Source of the DNA: Melampsora larici-populina 98AG31
Lineage: Eukaryota; Basidiomycota; Pucciniomycetes; Pucciniales; Melampsoraceae
Direction of reading: 5' to 3'
NCBI RefSeq assembly: GCF_000204055.1
Contig: NW_006768779.1
Span: 194,483-258,482, forward strand
DNA: 64,000 bases
Position numbers and translations under genes: made by a program
Notes under the pieces: generated by a model
What the model was told of the DNA's origin: nothing
Seen by the model: the letters and a program-made list of their open reading frames with translations, nothing else
Databases searched by the model: none
Shown here: in pieces, positions 1-11,439 of the stretch
Layout: every line of letters starts with the position of its first letter
Numbering within the stretch: the stretch's first letter is position 1

Positions 1-1369
1 GTACCTAAACGTGTCTTTGGGTATATCCTTTTTAGACCTTATTGACAAGTGGATCTTCAAAAGATTGGGTGAAAATCTCGACCTACACCAAAAGATTGGA
101 ATTTTATACCTCAACATAAAAGTAATTCCTATGAAGAAGGAAATGGATAAAGTACACAACCAAATTCATCAGTCAAATCACTTTGTTTTCAATGTTTATT
201 TTGTTTTCTTGAAGAGTTTGAGTTTTTTTGCAATTTAAATTGGTTTTCACATTTTCATGATGATCATTTTGTTTGATCAAGAGTGTTATGAATTTCTTTC
301 AAGATTGGTATTCAAGTAAAGCGCGAAAGCAGGTTTCTTCTTTTGCACACCATTCTTTCATTCAACTTATTTTAATCTTACATCAACTCTGAATTTCTTC
401 AGATCATTATGAAGATTTTCAAAGTAAAGCCAGAAAAATGATGTGATTAATCCAAGGTTTTTATCCTGTGTTTTTCTTTGTTATTCCGGTGTGTTCTTTT
501 TGAACCAGAATCAATAAAACAGATAGGAATTGATATAATAACAATAAAAAGATAGACGAGAGAAAGAGAAAAGTTACAACCATAATATGTATGCATGAAG
601 AATCTGTCAGTAAATTAAAATCAAAGGATTTTGATTCAACAAATAAGAGTTCTTTGAAATGAATGAAGAAAGAACGAAGAAGACAAAAGAGAATTTCAAA
701 GATGTCTTCGATTATTACTACCCAAATTAAATTTCTTTGAATTGAGGATTCTTGACGAGTAGCATAAGCTTAATCCGAAATATCATCAGCTAATCGATGA
801 GACAAATGAATCCGATCCCAATCCCCTAAATGATGATCATCGTCTGATTTGTTTTGTTTGACAACATTGCATCTCATGTCTTCAACCCCAGAGAGGAAGT
901 CCCGCTTGATCTACATGGTCAAAAAAAGAAGACAAAATCAAAATCAAAGTCAAAGAAAAGAAAAAGAAAAAAGGTCAAAAATCAACATGAAATAGATGTG
1001 ATAGAAAGTTGATAGGATGACATACGTGTAATCGATGAAGCAATTAGTTTGAGGCGTCAGGGAAAATGTTGAGGAGGTGGGTGTTGAATGCCCATCGCAG
1101 ATGAGTAAACGTTTGGTGAGGGGTTGCCAATAGCAGTGCTCAGCAGGCCGCGTCAGCCAGCTGATCTGAATGCATCTGTCTGTCACAGTCCACTGCACCG
1201 GCTGCGGGGACTGCGGCGCTGAAAAATATTTTTTCTTTGGGCCAGGGGTGCCATTCATTTTAGAAAAGGTAATATACAATCGGAATTTGGAAATGTGTTC
1301 CACCCACAAGTTTCCTTTATTTTTACCAACTCCAAATCCCAGTTCCTCTCCAAATCCGATTCACCCAAA
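1..1369. other. Unassigned AT-rich DNA
   Basis: No gene, terminal repeat or recognisable domain was found on either strand. The stretch contains purine-rich tracts around 530-720 and 930-980. The short open frames here have no recognisable motif and are treated as chance. Confidence 0.5.
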
Positions 1370-1804
1370 ATGACCGACTACCAAACCAATAACCAAATTG
1401 CGATCAGCGGTTTATCACGGTGTTACGAACTTTCACATCCTATCAAGCCTATTCAGCAGCCTTACGACCACATCAAACATCCATTCTTAAAACATGCTAT
1501 TATGAACTATTACGCACAACACTGCGGTCCAAACGATCACCTCGATGAAGAGCAACTGTTGAGGTTCTGGTCGGGGTTTGACAGTGTTATAAAAGTAGGG
1601 TAGATCAGTGTCACTCCCTTCGAACAGCCTCATCATTTACTAACCAGAGTTTCATCACAGGTTATGCAGTCCCAAATCACTTACCAATTTCATAACACAC
1701 GTTGGATGATCTCAAAAAAGAATCGATTGCTTAAGGCTATGAAGGTGAAACACATTAGAAGTGGATCAGAAAAAGATGATACCTTGGTACGATGTAAACT
1801 CTAG
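1370..1804 (+). CDS. Small two-exon hypothetical protein
   Basis: The ATG at 1370 opens a 75-codon exon (1370-1594). It is followed by a 66-bp intron (1595-1660) with a GTAGGG donor, a canonical TACTAAC-type branch point near 1638 and a CACAG acceptor. The second exon (1661-1804) is in phase and ends in TAG, giving about 122 residues. The protein is polar, with His/Tyr-rich and basic segments; I recognise no domain. The C/T-rich leader just upstream resembles a fungal promoter/5'UTR. GTACGA near 1788 could be a further donor, so the true 3' end may lie downstream. The intron signals are the main reason to call it a gene. Confidence 0.45.
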
Positions 1805-2489
1805 ATATTAAGCCCAGTGAGTAGTTTCCGATCCCAGTTGATCCGTTGATTCGGCCGTTGGCTTACTTTCCTTGAATATTCGATACCGATTAATAGAAGT
1901 CAAAGATTGATCCGGTGCTTACTTGCTTTTAATATGGGTATTACAAGGTTACTTAACTTGTGTTAGAACAAATTTCTTTGGTTTTATTACATCACCTCCA
2001 CATTGGAATTAGATTAACCAACCCTTAGATTTAGTTGCGGTCTTTTTGTATTCTAATTTCGTTGTGCACCCTTTATGCCACCCTTCAGAGTAATGATCAG
2101 GTGTTTTATTTGATTACACGTGAGATACAAAAAGGCTATTGCAGTGAGTTACCCATTAAATTTATATCTGAATGAAAGAGACATGTGCATGAGGATATAT
2201 CTACATAATGAGACATTTCACATGATGCAAATTGACCAAATACCCGTAAAACTGATCTCAAATGATGGAAATTGACCAAAGACCCGTAAATGCTGATTGG
2301 AAGATATCAGTGATTGAAGTAATACGTGCATCTAACATACCGAAAGGTGAAAATAGACCAAAAACTCGTAAAAGCTGGTGGCAAGATATATATGTGAATG
2401 AAGATATATGTGCTGTGCATGTTTCATACTAGTTTATGGTAGAAATTGACCAAAAACCCCTAAAAGCTGGTTGCAAGATATACATATGT
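1805..2489. repeat. Degenerate short repeats upstream of the satellite
   Basis: Between about 2220 and 2480 the sequence repeats a block of the form 'gaaattgaccaaaaacccgt' followed by 'aaagctggttgcaagatata', in at least four diverged copies (near 2230, 2266, 2350 and 2445). No gene was seen in 1805-2220. Confidence 0.5.
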
Positions 2490-4093
2490 GATAGGTTTGG
2501 CAAAGTGAACAAGGCTGATTTCCAATATGCACTTAATTTTAGGTTAGTGCGCAAACTGCAAAAGTTGTGGTGTAATCATTCCTTTGAAAAGAGCTATGCG
2601 TGTTACTAGGTCAAGATATGATCATACTCAATTTAACAAAGATAACCTGTTCCGGAATATGTGAAAGGTTTGTCATAAGTTAAATGAACATGCCTGATTT
2701 CAAAAATACACTCACTTTTTGTGTAGTGCGCAAAGTGCAAAAGTTGTGGGGCACCTTGCTTTGGGAATCAGGTATGCGTGTTACTAGGTCGAAATATACA
2801 ATTTGCCAAACACAACTTGTTCCGGATTATGTAAAAGGTTCGTCATAAGTTAAATGAACATGCCTGATTCCAAAAATACACTCACTTTTTGTGTGGTGCG
2901 CAAAGTGCAAAAGATGTGGGGCAACCTTACTTTGGGAATCAGGTATGCATGTTACTAGGTTGAAATATGATGATACTCAATTTAACAAAGATAACCTGTT
3001 CCGGAATATGTGAAAGGTTTGTCATAGGGTAAATGAACATGCCTGATTCCAAAAATACACTCACTTTTTGTGTGGTGCATAAAGTGCAAAAGATGTGGGG
3101 CAACCTTACTTTGGGAATCAGGCATGCGTGTTACTAGGTCGAAATATGATGATACTCAATGTACCAAAGATAACCTGTTCCGGAATATGTGAAAGGTTTG
3201 TCATAAGTTAAATGAACATGCCTGATTCCAAAAATACACTCACATTTTGTGTGGTGCATAATGTGCAAAAGTTGTGGGGCAACCTTACTTTGGGAATCAG
3301 GTATGCATGTTACTAGGTTGAAATATGATGATACTCAATGTACCAAAGATAACCTGTTCCGGAATATGTGAAAGGTTTGTCATAAGTTAAATGAACATGC
3401 CTGATTCCAAAAATACACTCACATTTTGTGTGGTGCATAATGTGCAAAAGTTGTGGGGCAACCTTACTTTGGGAATCAGGCATGCGTGTTACTAGGTCAA
3501 GATATGATGATACTCAATGTACCAAAGATAACGTGATCCGGAATATGTGAAAGGTTTGTCATAGGGTAAATGAACATGCCTGATTCCACAAATACACTCA
3601 CTTTTTGTGTGGTGCGTAAAGTGCAAAAGTTGTGGTGTAAACAAGGATTGGATTTCAGGTATGTGTGTGTTACTAGGTCGAAATATACAATTTGCCAAAC
3701 ACAACTTGTTCCGGATTATGTAAAAGGTTTGTCATAGGGTAAATGAACATGCCTGATTCCAAAAATACACTCACTTTTTGTGTGGTGCGTAAAGTGCAAA
3801 AGTTGTGGTGTAAACAAGGATTTGATTTCAGGTATGTGTGTTACTAGGTCGAAATATACAATTTGCCAAACACAACTTGTTCCGGATTATGTAAAAGGTT
3901 TGTCATAGGGTAAATGAACATGCCTGATTCCAAAAATACACTCACTTTTTGTGTGGTGCGTAAAGTGCAAAAGTTGTGGTGTAAACAAGGATTTGATTTC
4001 AGGTATGTGTGTTACTAGGTCAAAATATACAATTTGCCAAACACAACTTGTTCCAGCTTATGTGAATGGTGTGTCATAGGGTAAATGATAATT
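2490..4093. repeat. Tandem satellite, 170-179 bp unit, about nine copies
   Basis: The landmark 'tgcctgatt' recurs at about 2691, 2861, 3040, 3219, 3398, 3577, 3750 and 3921, with a diverged first copy near 2512. Spacings are 170, 179, 179, 179, 179, 173 and 171 bp. Each unit holds the same ordered landmarks: AAATACACTCAC, GTGTGGTGC, GTTACTAGGTC and CTGTTCCGG. Two sub-variants alternate (one with a TTTGGGAATCAGG segment, one with a GTAAACAAGGATT segment), which accounts for the length classes. The open frames in it are not credible genes. Confidence 0.9.
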
Positions 4094-4239
4094 ACATATA
4101 TACACCTACATGTTGGCTGGTGTGAAAACAAACAGATCAAGCTTAATGGGAACTTGATATAGTTCCTCAAGCATCACAATGTGTGATACTTGAACGGAGC
4201 TTCTTGGTCCCTAGTGTGGAACTTTGAAACTTATTCCCT

Positions 4240-4945
4240 TATCAAATTCACTACAAGATCAAAGTAGTTAGTTGAGACCACTTTGACTACATATAAAAAG
4301 ATTTATATATTAATATTTTTGGCTCATTCAATATCAAATTCATATAAAAGTTTTTCATATTAATATTTTTAATATGAAAAACTTTTAAAATCACAAGATT
4401 TATATATTAATATTTTTGGCTCATTCAATATCAAATTCATATAAAAGTTTTTCATATTAATATTTTTAATATGAAAAACTTTTAAAATCACTACAAGATC
4501 AAAGTAGTTAGTTGAGAATATGAAGACTACATATAAAAACATTTATATATGTGTGTTTTAAACAGACAAATCACAATTGTGTAATGTTGAGTCACACAAT
4601 TGTGATTCACATGGACATTTGGGTGACTGAGCATCACACAATTGTGATTGTGAGGATCAAGTTGTGATTCTAAGTCACAAATGTGTGATTGATTGACACA
4701 TTTGTGTTTCTCGATCACACCTCGAAGGTTTCATATAGATGTGACTGGGGTGTGATTGTCAGTCACAAAGGTGTGACTGACAATCACAACTTAGTCACAT
4801 CTATATGAAGACTACATATACAAAAGAAAGATTTATATATTAAAATTTTTGGCTCATTCAATATTAAATTCACTACAAGATCAAAGTGGTTAGTTGATAA
4901 TATGAAGACTACATATAAAAAGATTTATATATTGATATATTTGGC
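4240..4945. repeat. AT-rich tandem repeats with hairpins and palindromes
   Basis: A block running from 'actacatataaaaag' through 'ggctcattcaatat' to 'aagtagttagttgag' recurs around 4260-4340, 4395-4520, 4808-4900 and 4905-4960. Two copies contain a near-perfect hairpin of AAAAGTTTTTCATATT and its complement. Between 4560 and 4800 lie several TCACA-TGTGA palindromes like those inside KDZ element A. The last repeat overlaps the 3' end of the companion gene that stops at 4946, so the array was probably amplified from the edge of that element. Confidence 0.65.
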
Positions 4946-7164
4946 TCATTCAATATCACCCAATCCAGTCCATTCCTCATCTTCATCCATTTCGTCATCA
5001 ATAGGTAAATCTTGCGTGTTAGTAACCTCTTCATCTATATTCATTCTGTTATCATCATCATCTTCCTCATCTGTGTCCATCTTTTCTAACTTGAAAAGAT
5101 TAGCCTTGACATCATCCAGCCACAAAGATCTGCGACTATTCATAGCATTGAATCCTAGCTTCAAAGTTTCATGTGGCAGTTTAGAAGCATGCATCTGGAT
5201 TATTTTGATGTTGTATTTGTCGAGTAAGATGGCTTCTGGATCAGGTCCTCGTGGAAAACCGACTTCGTATCCAAGTAAACCCTCTGATTATTTCAGAAAC
5301 AAATCAGCATAAGAAAATAGACGAGATAAGGGCTTGAACTTACTCATACATGTTCGCAACGCAAGAGCAAGGTCAGACTTCACTTTATCTCCAGGATCAG
5401 TCTTTTGCGCCTTCTCCGTTAAGATACCATTAGTACCAATGGTTTCAGCTACAATTTCCCCGACAGAAAGGCCTTGCGCCCTGGCGGCAAACATTGAAGA
5501 GAAATTACACTTCTTATTGACATACTTCTCCATTTCTTCTATCGATGTATACTCTCTACACCAGCCTCTTGAAGAAGAGCAAACCTCAGTCAAACTGTGT
5601 TTGCTACATGCCAGAAGGTAGTAGTCAAAGCCCATGTTGTTCTACTCATCCTCAATCTGTAAAACAGACAAGACGGAACAGCGAAACCCAGCCAGGGAAG
5701 TTCATTAAGTATCACCTAAATCGAATAGATTATGGAAATACGTACCTGGTTTTGAAGCCGTTCGATAGTTTTAAGTGACTGACGGTTGTAATCAGGCAAA
5801 GAGGGACCAGAGGCCACACGTTTAGAAGCCTTTGAATATTCCTTAGCAACCTTTTCCTTCCAAACTATCTGATCATATAAAGCCTGTAATGCTTCACGTT
5901 CCCCAGGCTCAAAGATGATTGGATCCTTTTTCGCATCTTCATCGGTATCGACTTTCTTACCATGTTGTGAATAATGCAGACCAGATAGGGCATGAAAAAC
6001 CGGAGGGGAAAATACCTCTTTATGTTCTATAGGAAGACGAGTCCATATATCGCCAAGTAACTTATTTCGAGACGCTAAGACACCTTTCTGGCCCCACTTA
6101 CGTGGCACTAGCAATGAATCGTCAATATCATTACACAGGTAATGTATAACTGTAAGAGTGAGAAAACTCACTTCGCTTTCGGTGTTTTTCAATCTCCTTC
6201 CCAAACTTCAACCAAATTTGATAACCGCTTGGTCGTCGGCGACCACCAAGTTCCCCCCTGTGAAATAAATAAATCAGTCAACTGACCTGAGCTAGAAATC
6301 AAATCATAAACGAAATAGCACTTACAATGCTTTGTTCAATGTAAAAGTACTGACATTACCCATGATTGCAAGCATCGACTTATGTTGCTTGTAAAGGTTT
6401 TGAATTGCGCGAGCTTCAGTTAAAATCTTAGGGGGTACCGCCGTACGCTTCTTCTTTTGCAATCGGTCTTGGACAGCTATCCGGGCTGGAGGCCAGTCAT
6501 CAACTAGCTGTTTATAGTTATCAATAGTAGGTAGGATTGTTTCAGCTTCTTCCTCCAATTGAACGTTTGAGGAACGCAGAGCTCGTCGGGTGTTGGTTCC
6601 AGTAGGTAGGTCCGTTTCAGCTTCATCCTGTGGTTGAACAATTAATGAATGCAGAGGGCGTCGGGTGTTTGTTCGAGTGGGTTCTGGGACTTCTTCAGGA
6701 TCTTCTTCCTCCAGGGAGGTTTGCCTCGCGAGTCGTGCCATTACTGTATCTCCAAGTGAAAGCATATTATTAATACAATATGATCACGTGCAGGATGTTT
6801 GAGGATATTCATTCAGCTCACGATCATCCTCGTCATCGTGGTCTTCGTCCTGGTCTTTGTTCTCGTCTGCGATGTAGAGGAGGTGCGATTGGGTTTGGGT
6901 TCGTAAGTTATTATGATCTCACCCATCTGCAAGAATCAATAGTAAGGAAGTTAGTGCTGAATGGTGCTTACCAGAATCGACGTCATCAAGCGCCATTTCT
7001 GCCGCGGTCAACTCATTTTGGCGTCGGGTTCGGGAGGTTTGAATCCGAGTGGTTTTGGGCCTTGAAGATATAGACTTCGACATGATTGATCTAGATCCCG
7101 TGTGGCTTTTGCGCTTGGAGCGCATGCTTCTTGATTTGGAAGCTGAAGATCGAGGGGTGTGCAT
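4946..7164 (-). CDS. KDZ-element companion protein A (multi-exon, unknown function)
   Basis: Start at 7164 (basic Ser/Arg-rich N-terminus), stop TGA at 4946-4948; at least five introns are needed to join the coding blocks. Blocks in order: basic N-terminus; an acidic Asp/Glu segment; a segment with a roughly 26-residue internal duplication beginning TNTRR; a block ending HKSMLAIMG; a block with GYQIWLKFG; a block around WTRLPIEHKEVFS; a block around GFDYYLLACS and GWCREYTS; and an acidic C-terminus. The paralogue at 56264-54532 matches block by block, including (D)YY(L/I)(L/I)ACS and GWCREYTS and the intron after the K-A-L residues. I know no domain for it. Divergence from the transposase suggests a role in transposition, by inference only. 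Confidence 0.6.
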
Positions 7165-7257
7165 CGTATAGAGTTTAGAGAATTAGTCGAGTTCCAGGAA
7201 AGGCTGACGTAAGGAAAGGGAGTGATATGGGGATTGAGTGATGATGTAACTGGTGAC

Positions 7258-7589
7258 TAGGGCTGTGACCCGGCCCTGAGAGTTCGTGGCCGGCCCCGGG
7301 GCCAAGCCCGACCCTGGGTAGACCCGAGGTCCCCTGGAAACTTCTCAGGGCCGACCAGGGCCTGCCCGAATCTCAGGCCTTGGGTGTCCAGGCAGGGCCG
7401 GGCCCAGATTTATGAGTAAAAAACCCTTGGAAAGGGGAAATTTTTATATTATTTTTGGCGAAAACAGGATCGGCAGGGCTTTGCACCCTCTTCTGATTAG
7501 GTTCAGAGCCCCGAGGCCGGGACCGCCAGCGTTGAAAATATCGCCGGGCACCTTCGGCCGGGCAGGGCCGGGACCGGGTCACAGCCCTA
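7258..7589. mobile_element. GC-rich hAT-type MITE
   Basis: A 332-bp GC-rich island in AT-rich DNA. Its ends are inverted repeats: TAGGGCTGTGACCCGG at the left and its complement CCGGGTCACAGCCCTA at the right. It is flanked by an exact 8-bp duplication CTGGTGAC (7250-7257 and 7590-7597). An 8-bp duplication with TAGGG-type termini is characteristic of hAT elements. It has no coding capacity of its own. It lies in the intergenic region between the two divergent genes of KDZ element A. Confidence 0.9.
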
Positions 7590-7660
7590 CTGGTGACAAG
7601 GTAGGGATTTGTTTACATACCAGAATCTTGCTTTGACGAAAACAAAAATGGGTGGCAGAC

Positions 7661-7751
7661 CCTATACAGTCTAGCACGTGATAAAATCACTGCGACATGT
7701 CACTTACTTTACACCTTGATTATCACGTGCAAGTGTCAAGGACTGTATAGG
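7661..7751. promoter_or_regulatory. Two-part inverted repeat in the divergent intergenic region
   Basis: CCTATACAGTC (7661-7671) is mirrored by GACTGTATAGG (7741-7751), and GCACGTGATAA (7674-7684) by TTATCACGTGC (7720-7730). The nested arms contain a CACGTG E-box in each half. The site lies about 420 bp before the transposase ATG. It could be a bidirectional regulatory site, a transposase-binding site or a tiny MITE; no target duplication was seen. Confidence 0.4.
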
Positions 7752-8170
7752 AGTGGATGAACGATTTGATTTATCCTTGTCTTGCTGAAATATTCTCAGC
7801 TGAGTTCACCTAGCAGTTGGAATTGAATCCTCTCGTTCCTTTTGGTATTTGGATGTTCATACAATATCAATTGGGAGGAATACACCTGTCACTATTCAAA
7901 TCGTTTTACCATTTTCATTTGGGATGGCTGGGAGTAGTTGAGAGTTGCCATTCTTGGAGGACAGGGGCCAGTGAGAGTATCTGTCCGTTCTGTCCGTTTC
8001 AGGCTGTTTGAAAAACGAGTCTGTGCCCCTTTTCAAAAAAGGTAAAATGTGGTAAGCGTCAGCAGCTGTCCCCGTCAAGCGATTACCCTTCAAACTTTGA
8101 AGAATATCTTTGCGACCACAAATCTCATCCTACTAATCATTATCATCCAAATCGATATACTCAACATCCA

Positions 8171-11100
8171 ATGGGCAAGAAGGGAAACTCAGTACCTTGT
8201 CCTTTAGGAGGAAGTCAGAAGAAGAAACGCAAACCACCAGCAGCTGAAGGCTCAGGAATTATAGTTGCAGCAGTTGAAAGGAGCGAAGCTCAATACGTGA
8301 ATGATCGCATACAAGCACTCGAACTAGCACTTGAGCAGGCGGCAAATGGAACAGCACCTGAAGTTCATGATGACGTCAACGCACCTGCCGACGAGGGACG
8401 AGATATCATGGAAGTGGAAGAGGAGAACAATATTATAATTACATACCAGCATCACGCTGATGATCAGGCAGGGGAGTTACCACCGGATGAGAACACCACA
8501 TTCTCAAACTATGTCCAAGGATCTTATTACAAAAGCAAAAGATTAGCTGAAAAGGAAAATTGGGCCAAAAATTTACCCGATATGTTCATATGCTATATGA
8601 CTTTTTCTCCAAAAACCTTAAATTGGGGTGATACGTCAAGGTGGGATCACGACTTTAACCATGGCTGCTGCTGTGGAGTTGGCAAACTTCGTACTCGCAA
8701 GGTTGATATGCTAGACATCCTTGGTGCGTAGCCAACTTGGTCTTATTAATTTTATCCAAAAAATTTGACATGTGGTGGTGCAATTTAATAAAGGCCGTAA
8801 GCAGGACGAAATTCAATTTTGTGATTGTACTTCAGATCAGGTTCGTTTAATGAGAATGGGGTACATAGGCGGTTCACCTGTACATCCACAGATAGCATAT
8901 TCCATCCGGCTGCTACGGCTTCATCATGCACTGTACGAACGCAAGGCTTTGCACTGGCATTAGATTCCTTTCTTGATCCGGCTTGTCCACTGATATTGGT
9001 CAAAAAATCCAAACAAGTGAGCACTATCTAACATCAAGATTTCAGGATGGAATATTTGGAAACCTGACATATATTTCGTCCAACTATCCAGCCTAGACGA
9101 TGGAGAAGGACACTGTCTTCGGTGATTGATGCATTTTGATATATGCTGCGAAAGGAGCAGCAACTTACTATCTGTGCTTTGTATCTCTCAGCATTGGATG
9201 TACTGGCAATGAACTGCCCGAGATGCTTTGGTCCACTTCAGCCGAATGATATACCAGATGAATGTGATTATCACGTGTGCACGGATGGCAACTTCCAACA
9301 CCGGAGACATCTTGCAGCAAGTCGGGAGTATGAGGAGGAACAAATGGAAACTCCACCTCTTTTCCTGGATCCTAAGAAAATTGACGAGTGGGAGAAACGT
9401 GTCAGCAACCAAGGTCGAGTTAGAGAAACGCAGGTATGTAGCTCCCCTTTCATTTTTCTGATCACAATCGTGTGATAAGGAATCACACAATTGTGATAGG
9501 GATTCACACAGTTGTGATGCGGAGTCACACAGCTGTGATACGTAGTCACACAGTTGTGATTTTGTCCATCACAATCGTGTGAATCATGTTCACACGATTG
9601 TGACTAGGATTCACACGATTGTGATTGAGCCTCACACAATTGTGACAAGGATTCACACCATTGTGATTGATCCTCACACAATTGTGATTCCTGATCACAA
9701 TTGTGTGATTCCCAATCACAATCGTGAGATTCCGAGTCACAATCATGTGAGGCTCAATCACAATCGTGTGAGGCTCAATCACAACTGTGTGACTCATTCA
9801 CACGAATGTGACTTGGATTCACACAAGTGTGATTGATCCTCACACAATTGTGATTCCTGATCACACTTGTGTGAGGATCAATCACAATCGTGTGAATCCA
9901 AGTCACAATCATGTGAGGCTCAATCACAACTGTGTGACCGGGTATCACAATCTTGTGAATCCATATCACAATCGTGTGAATCCTATTTGAACACGTCAGG
10001 TTGAGTTCTGATGACTGTCTTCATTAGGATCGATGTTCAGTCTCGCACACAGCCGCAGCAGATGTTTGAGGACGGTCAACCTGGAAGGGATGCGACGAAA
10101 CAGGGCTGATTGGACTTGCATGTCGACATGATCATGTGTTGAAATTTGTGAATGTAATCCAAAGTGGAGAGCGGTAAGTTGTTGAAACTGTGAAACTTCC
10201 ACATGCGTGTGGTTGGACTGATTGAGATCATTGAAAAACAGTCAGTATTATGTACTTGCACTTCTTGATCAGCTAATGAACAATACGGCTGAAAGTGGAA
10301 AGCCACCAAAAAGCTTTCAAATCTTATATGACATTGGTTGTACCTTGGAAAAAAGTGTTAAGAAGGTATTTGACTTTGTTTCCTGCGTTTTTTTTTAACG
10401 TACTCTGAAGATTGCTTCATTTGATAGCATAAATATTTTGAAGCAGAGGTGGCACGGGGAGATATCAGATTTGCAACTAGTGCCTTTCACGCTTATGCTC
10501 ACGAGTGGACTTGTCAACTTAAATATAATCCCAGGTTGAACAAGGGTTGGGGTTTGTCAGATGGCGAGGGTTTAGAGCGGGATTGGTCAGACCTTGATCC
10601 CCTTATAGCTCCTTGTCGATGCTCGACAAAACAACATCGAGTGGATATGATTGATTTGAAGTCGATTCATTGCAATGATATGCGATGCAGGAATGCCGGT
10701 ATGTTTACACAATCTTTATCTTTAATAAACATCCTTAGCTCAATTTCAATTTCAATTCATATCTCTAGTGCGGTCAATTGAGGTGAAGCTGAAGACAGCT
10801 GAACAGCGGTTGGATGTTGCATCTGAGACTCTCGAAAAGCTAGAGACTCAAGATGACTCGTATACATGGGTGTATTTCTCGGACATGTGGGATCGGCAAA
10901 GACAGTTGCAACTTGCTGCAATGGCGGATGGTAATGCTCAGCAGGAACTAGAGGATCGGTTGGTGGAGCTACTGGACCTCGAGGCGGAGGTGAAAGATGC
11001 CCAGTAAGTTATTGATTACTTTGTTAAATGTGGTCCTTCAAAGAATGTAGTCTGATCATAATGTTATTCCTACAATATAGTGACGAACTCCGACGACTGC

Positions 11101-11248
11101 GAAGGAAACGCCGAAGAAATTGGACGGATGATGAAGTTGAATCATCACTGACCTTACCAGCGTCCATTGTTGAACTGGAGAAGTCTATTGCTGATGTGAC
11201 AGAAGAGTTGGGAAGTCCGGAATTCCGCCGGCTTCGTGCATCAACTGG
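8171..11248 (+). pseudogene. KDZ transposase A, CxC1-like N-terminus, disrupted
   Basis: Start ATG at 8171. Exon 1 (to about 8718) is acidic and ends in the start of a CxC1-like cysteine cluster (CCCGVG); the next exon carries FCDCTSDQVRL and GYIGGSP, as in the paralogue at 57094. A frameshift near 8940 separates HHALYER from TQGFALALDSFLD. The KDZ core follows: CTDGNFQHRR (9280), GLIGLACRHDH (10105), ILYDIGCTLEK (10330) and SAFHAYAHEWTCQ with SDGEGLERDWS (10470-10590), which supply the expected Asp, Asp and Glu positions. An in-frame TGA lies near 10067 where the paralogue has CGA. The intron 9434-10027 holds a palindrome array. Coiled-coil exons (10770-11004, 11080-11248) follow, then the gap; the C-terminal exons seen in copy B are missing. 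Family known; loss of function inferred. Confidence 0.85.
9468..9990. repeat. Array of about 25 short palindromes, roughly 21-bp period
   Basis: Units of the form TCACA-CAATTG-TGA alternate with TCACAATCGTGTGA-type units, separated by about seven variable bases, so the centres repeat about every 21 bp. Nearly every unit is a palindrome or near-palindrome with TCACA/TGTGA arms; the core varies (AATTG, AGTTG, AGCTG, GATTG). The array lies wholly inside the inferred 594-bp transposase intron 9434-10027; the equivalent intron in copy B (58299-58399) is only 101 bp. Both strands read open because the unit is seven codons long without stops, so the repetitive frames here are not genes. Confidence 0.9.
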
Positions 11249-11289
11249 TGAGTACCATTTATTTCCTAATGCATTTTGGCTTGTGCTGA

Positions 11290-11389
11290 NNNNNNNNNNN
11301 NNNNNNNNNNNNNNNNNNNNNNNNNNNNNNNNNNNNNNNNNNNNNNNNNNNNNNNNNNNNNNNNNNNNNNNNNNNNNNNNNNNNNNNNN
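11290..11389. other. Assembly gap (100 N)
   Basis: Exactly 100 Ns, the usual placeholder for a gap of unknown length. It interrupts KDZ transposase A just after a coiled-coil exon and lies beside a palindrome array, which probably caused the break. Confidence 0.99.
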
Positions 11390-11439
11390 TCTTGTGACGT
11401 GCCATGAGGTGAATGCGCAAAAGTTTGTTACAAGCACTG

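Noticed and set aside
2490..4093. Centromere call from the satellite
   Set aside because: Unit length alone is not evidence; no other centromeric feature is visible.
7373..7636. Pro/Arg/Gly-rich open frames
   Set aside because: They fall within the GC-rich hAT MITE, where stop codons are rare by composition.
9271..9990. Open frames on both strands with seven-residue His/Asn/Val-rich repeats
   Set aside because: They are translations of the 21-bp palindrome array, open on both strands for trivial reasons, and lie inside an inferred intron.
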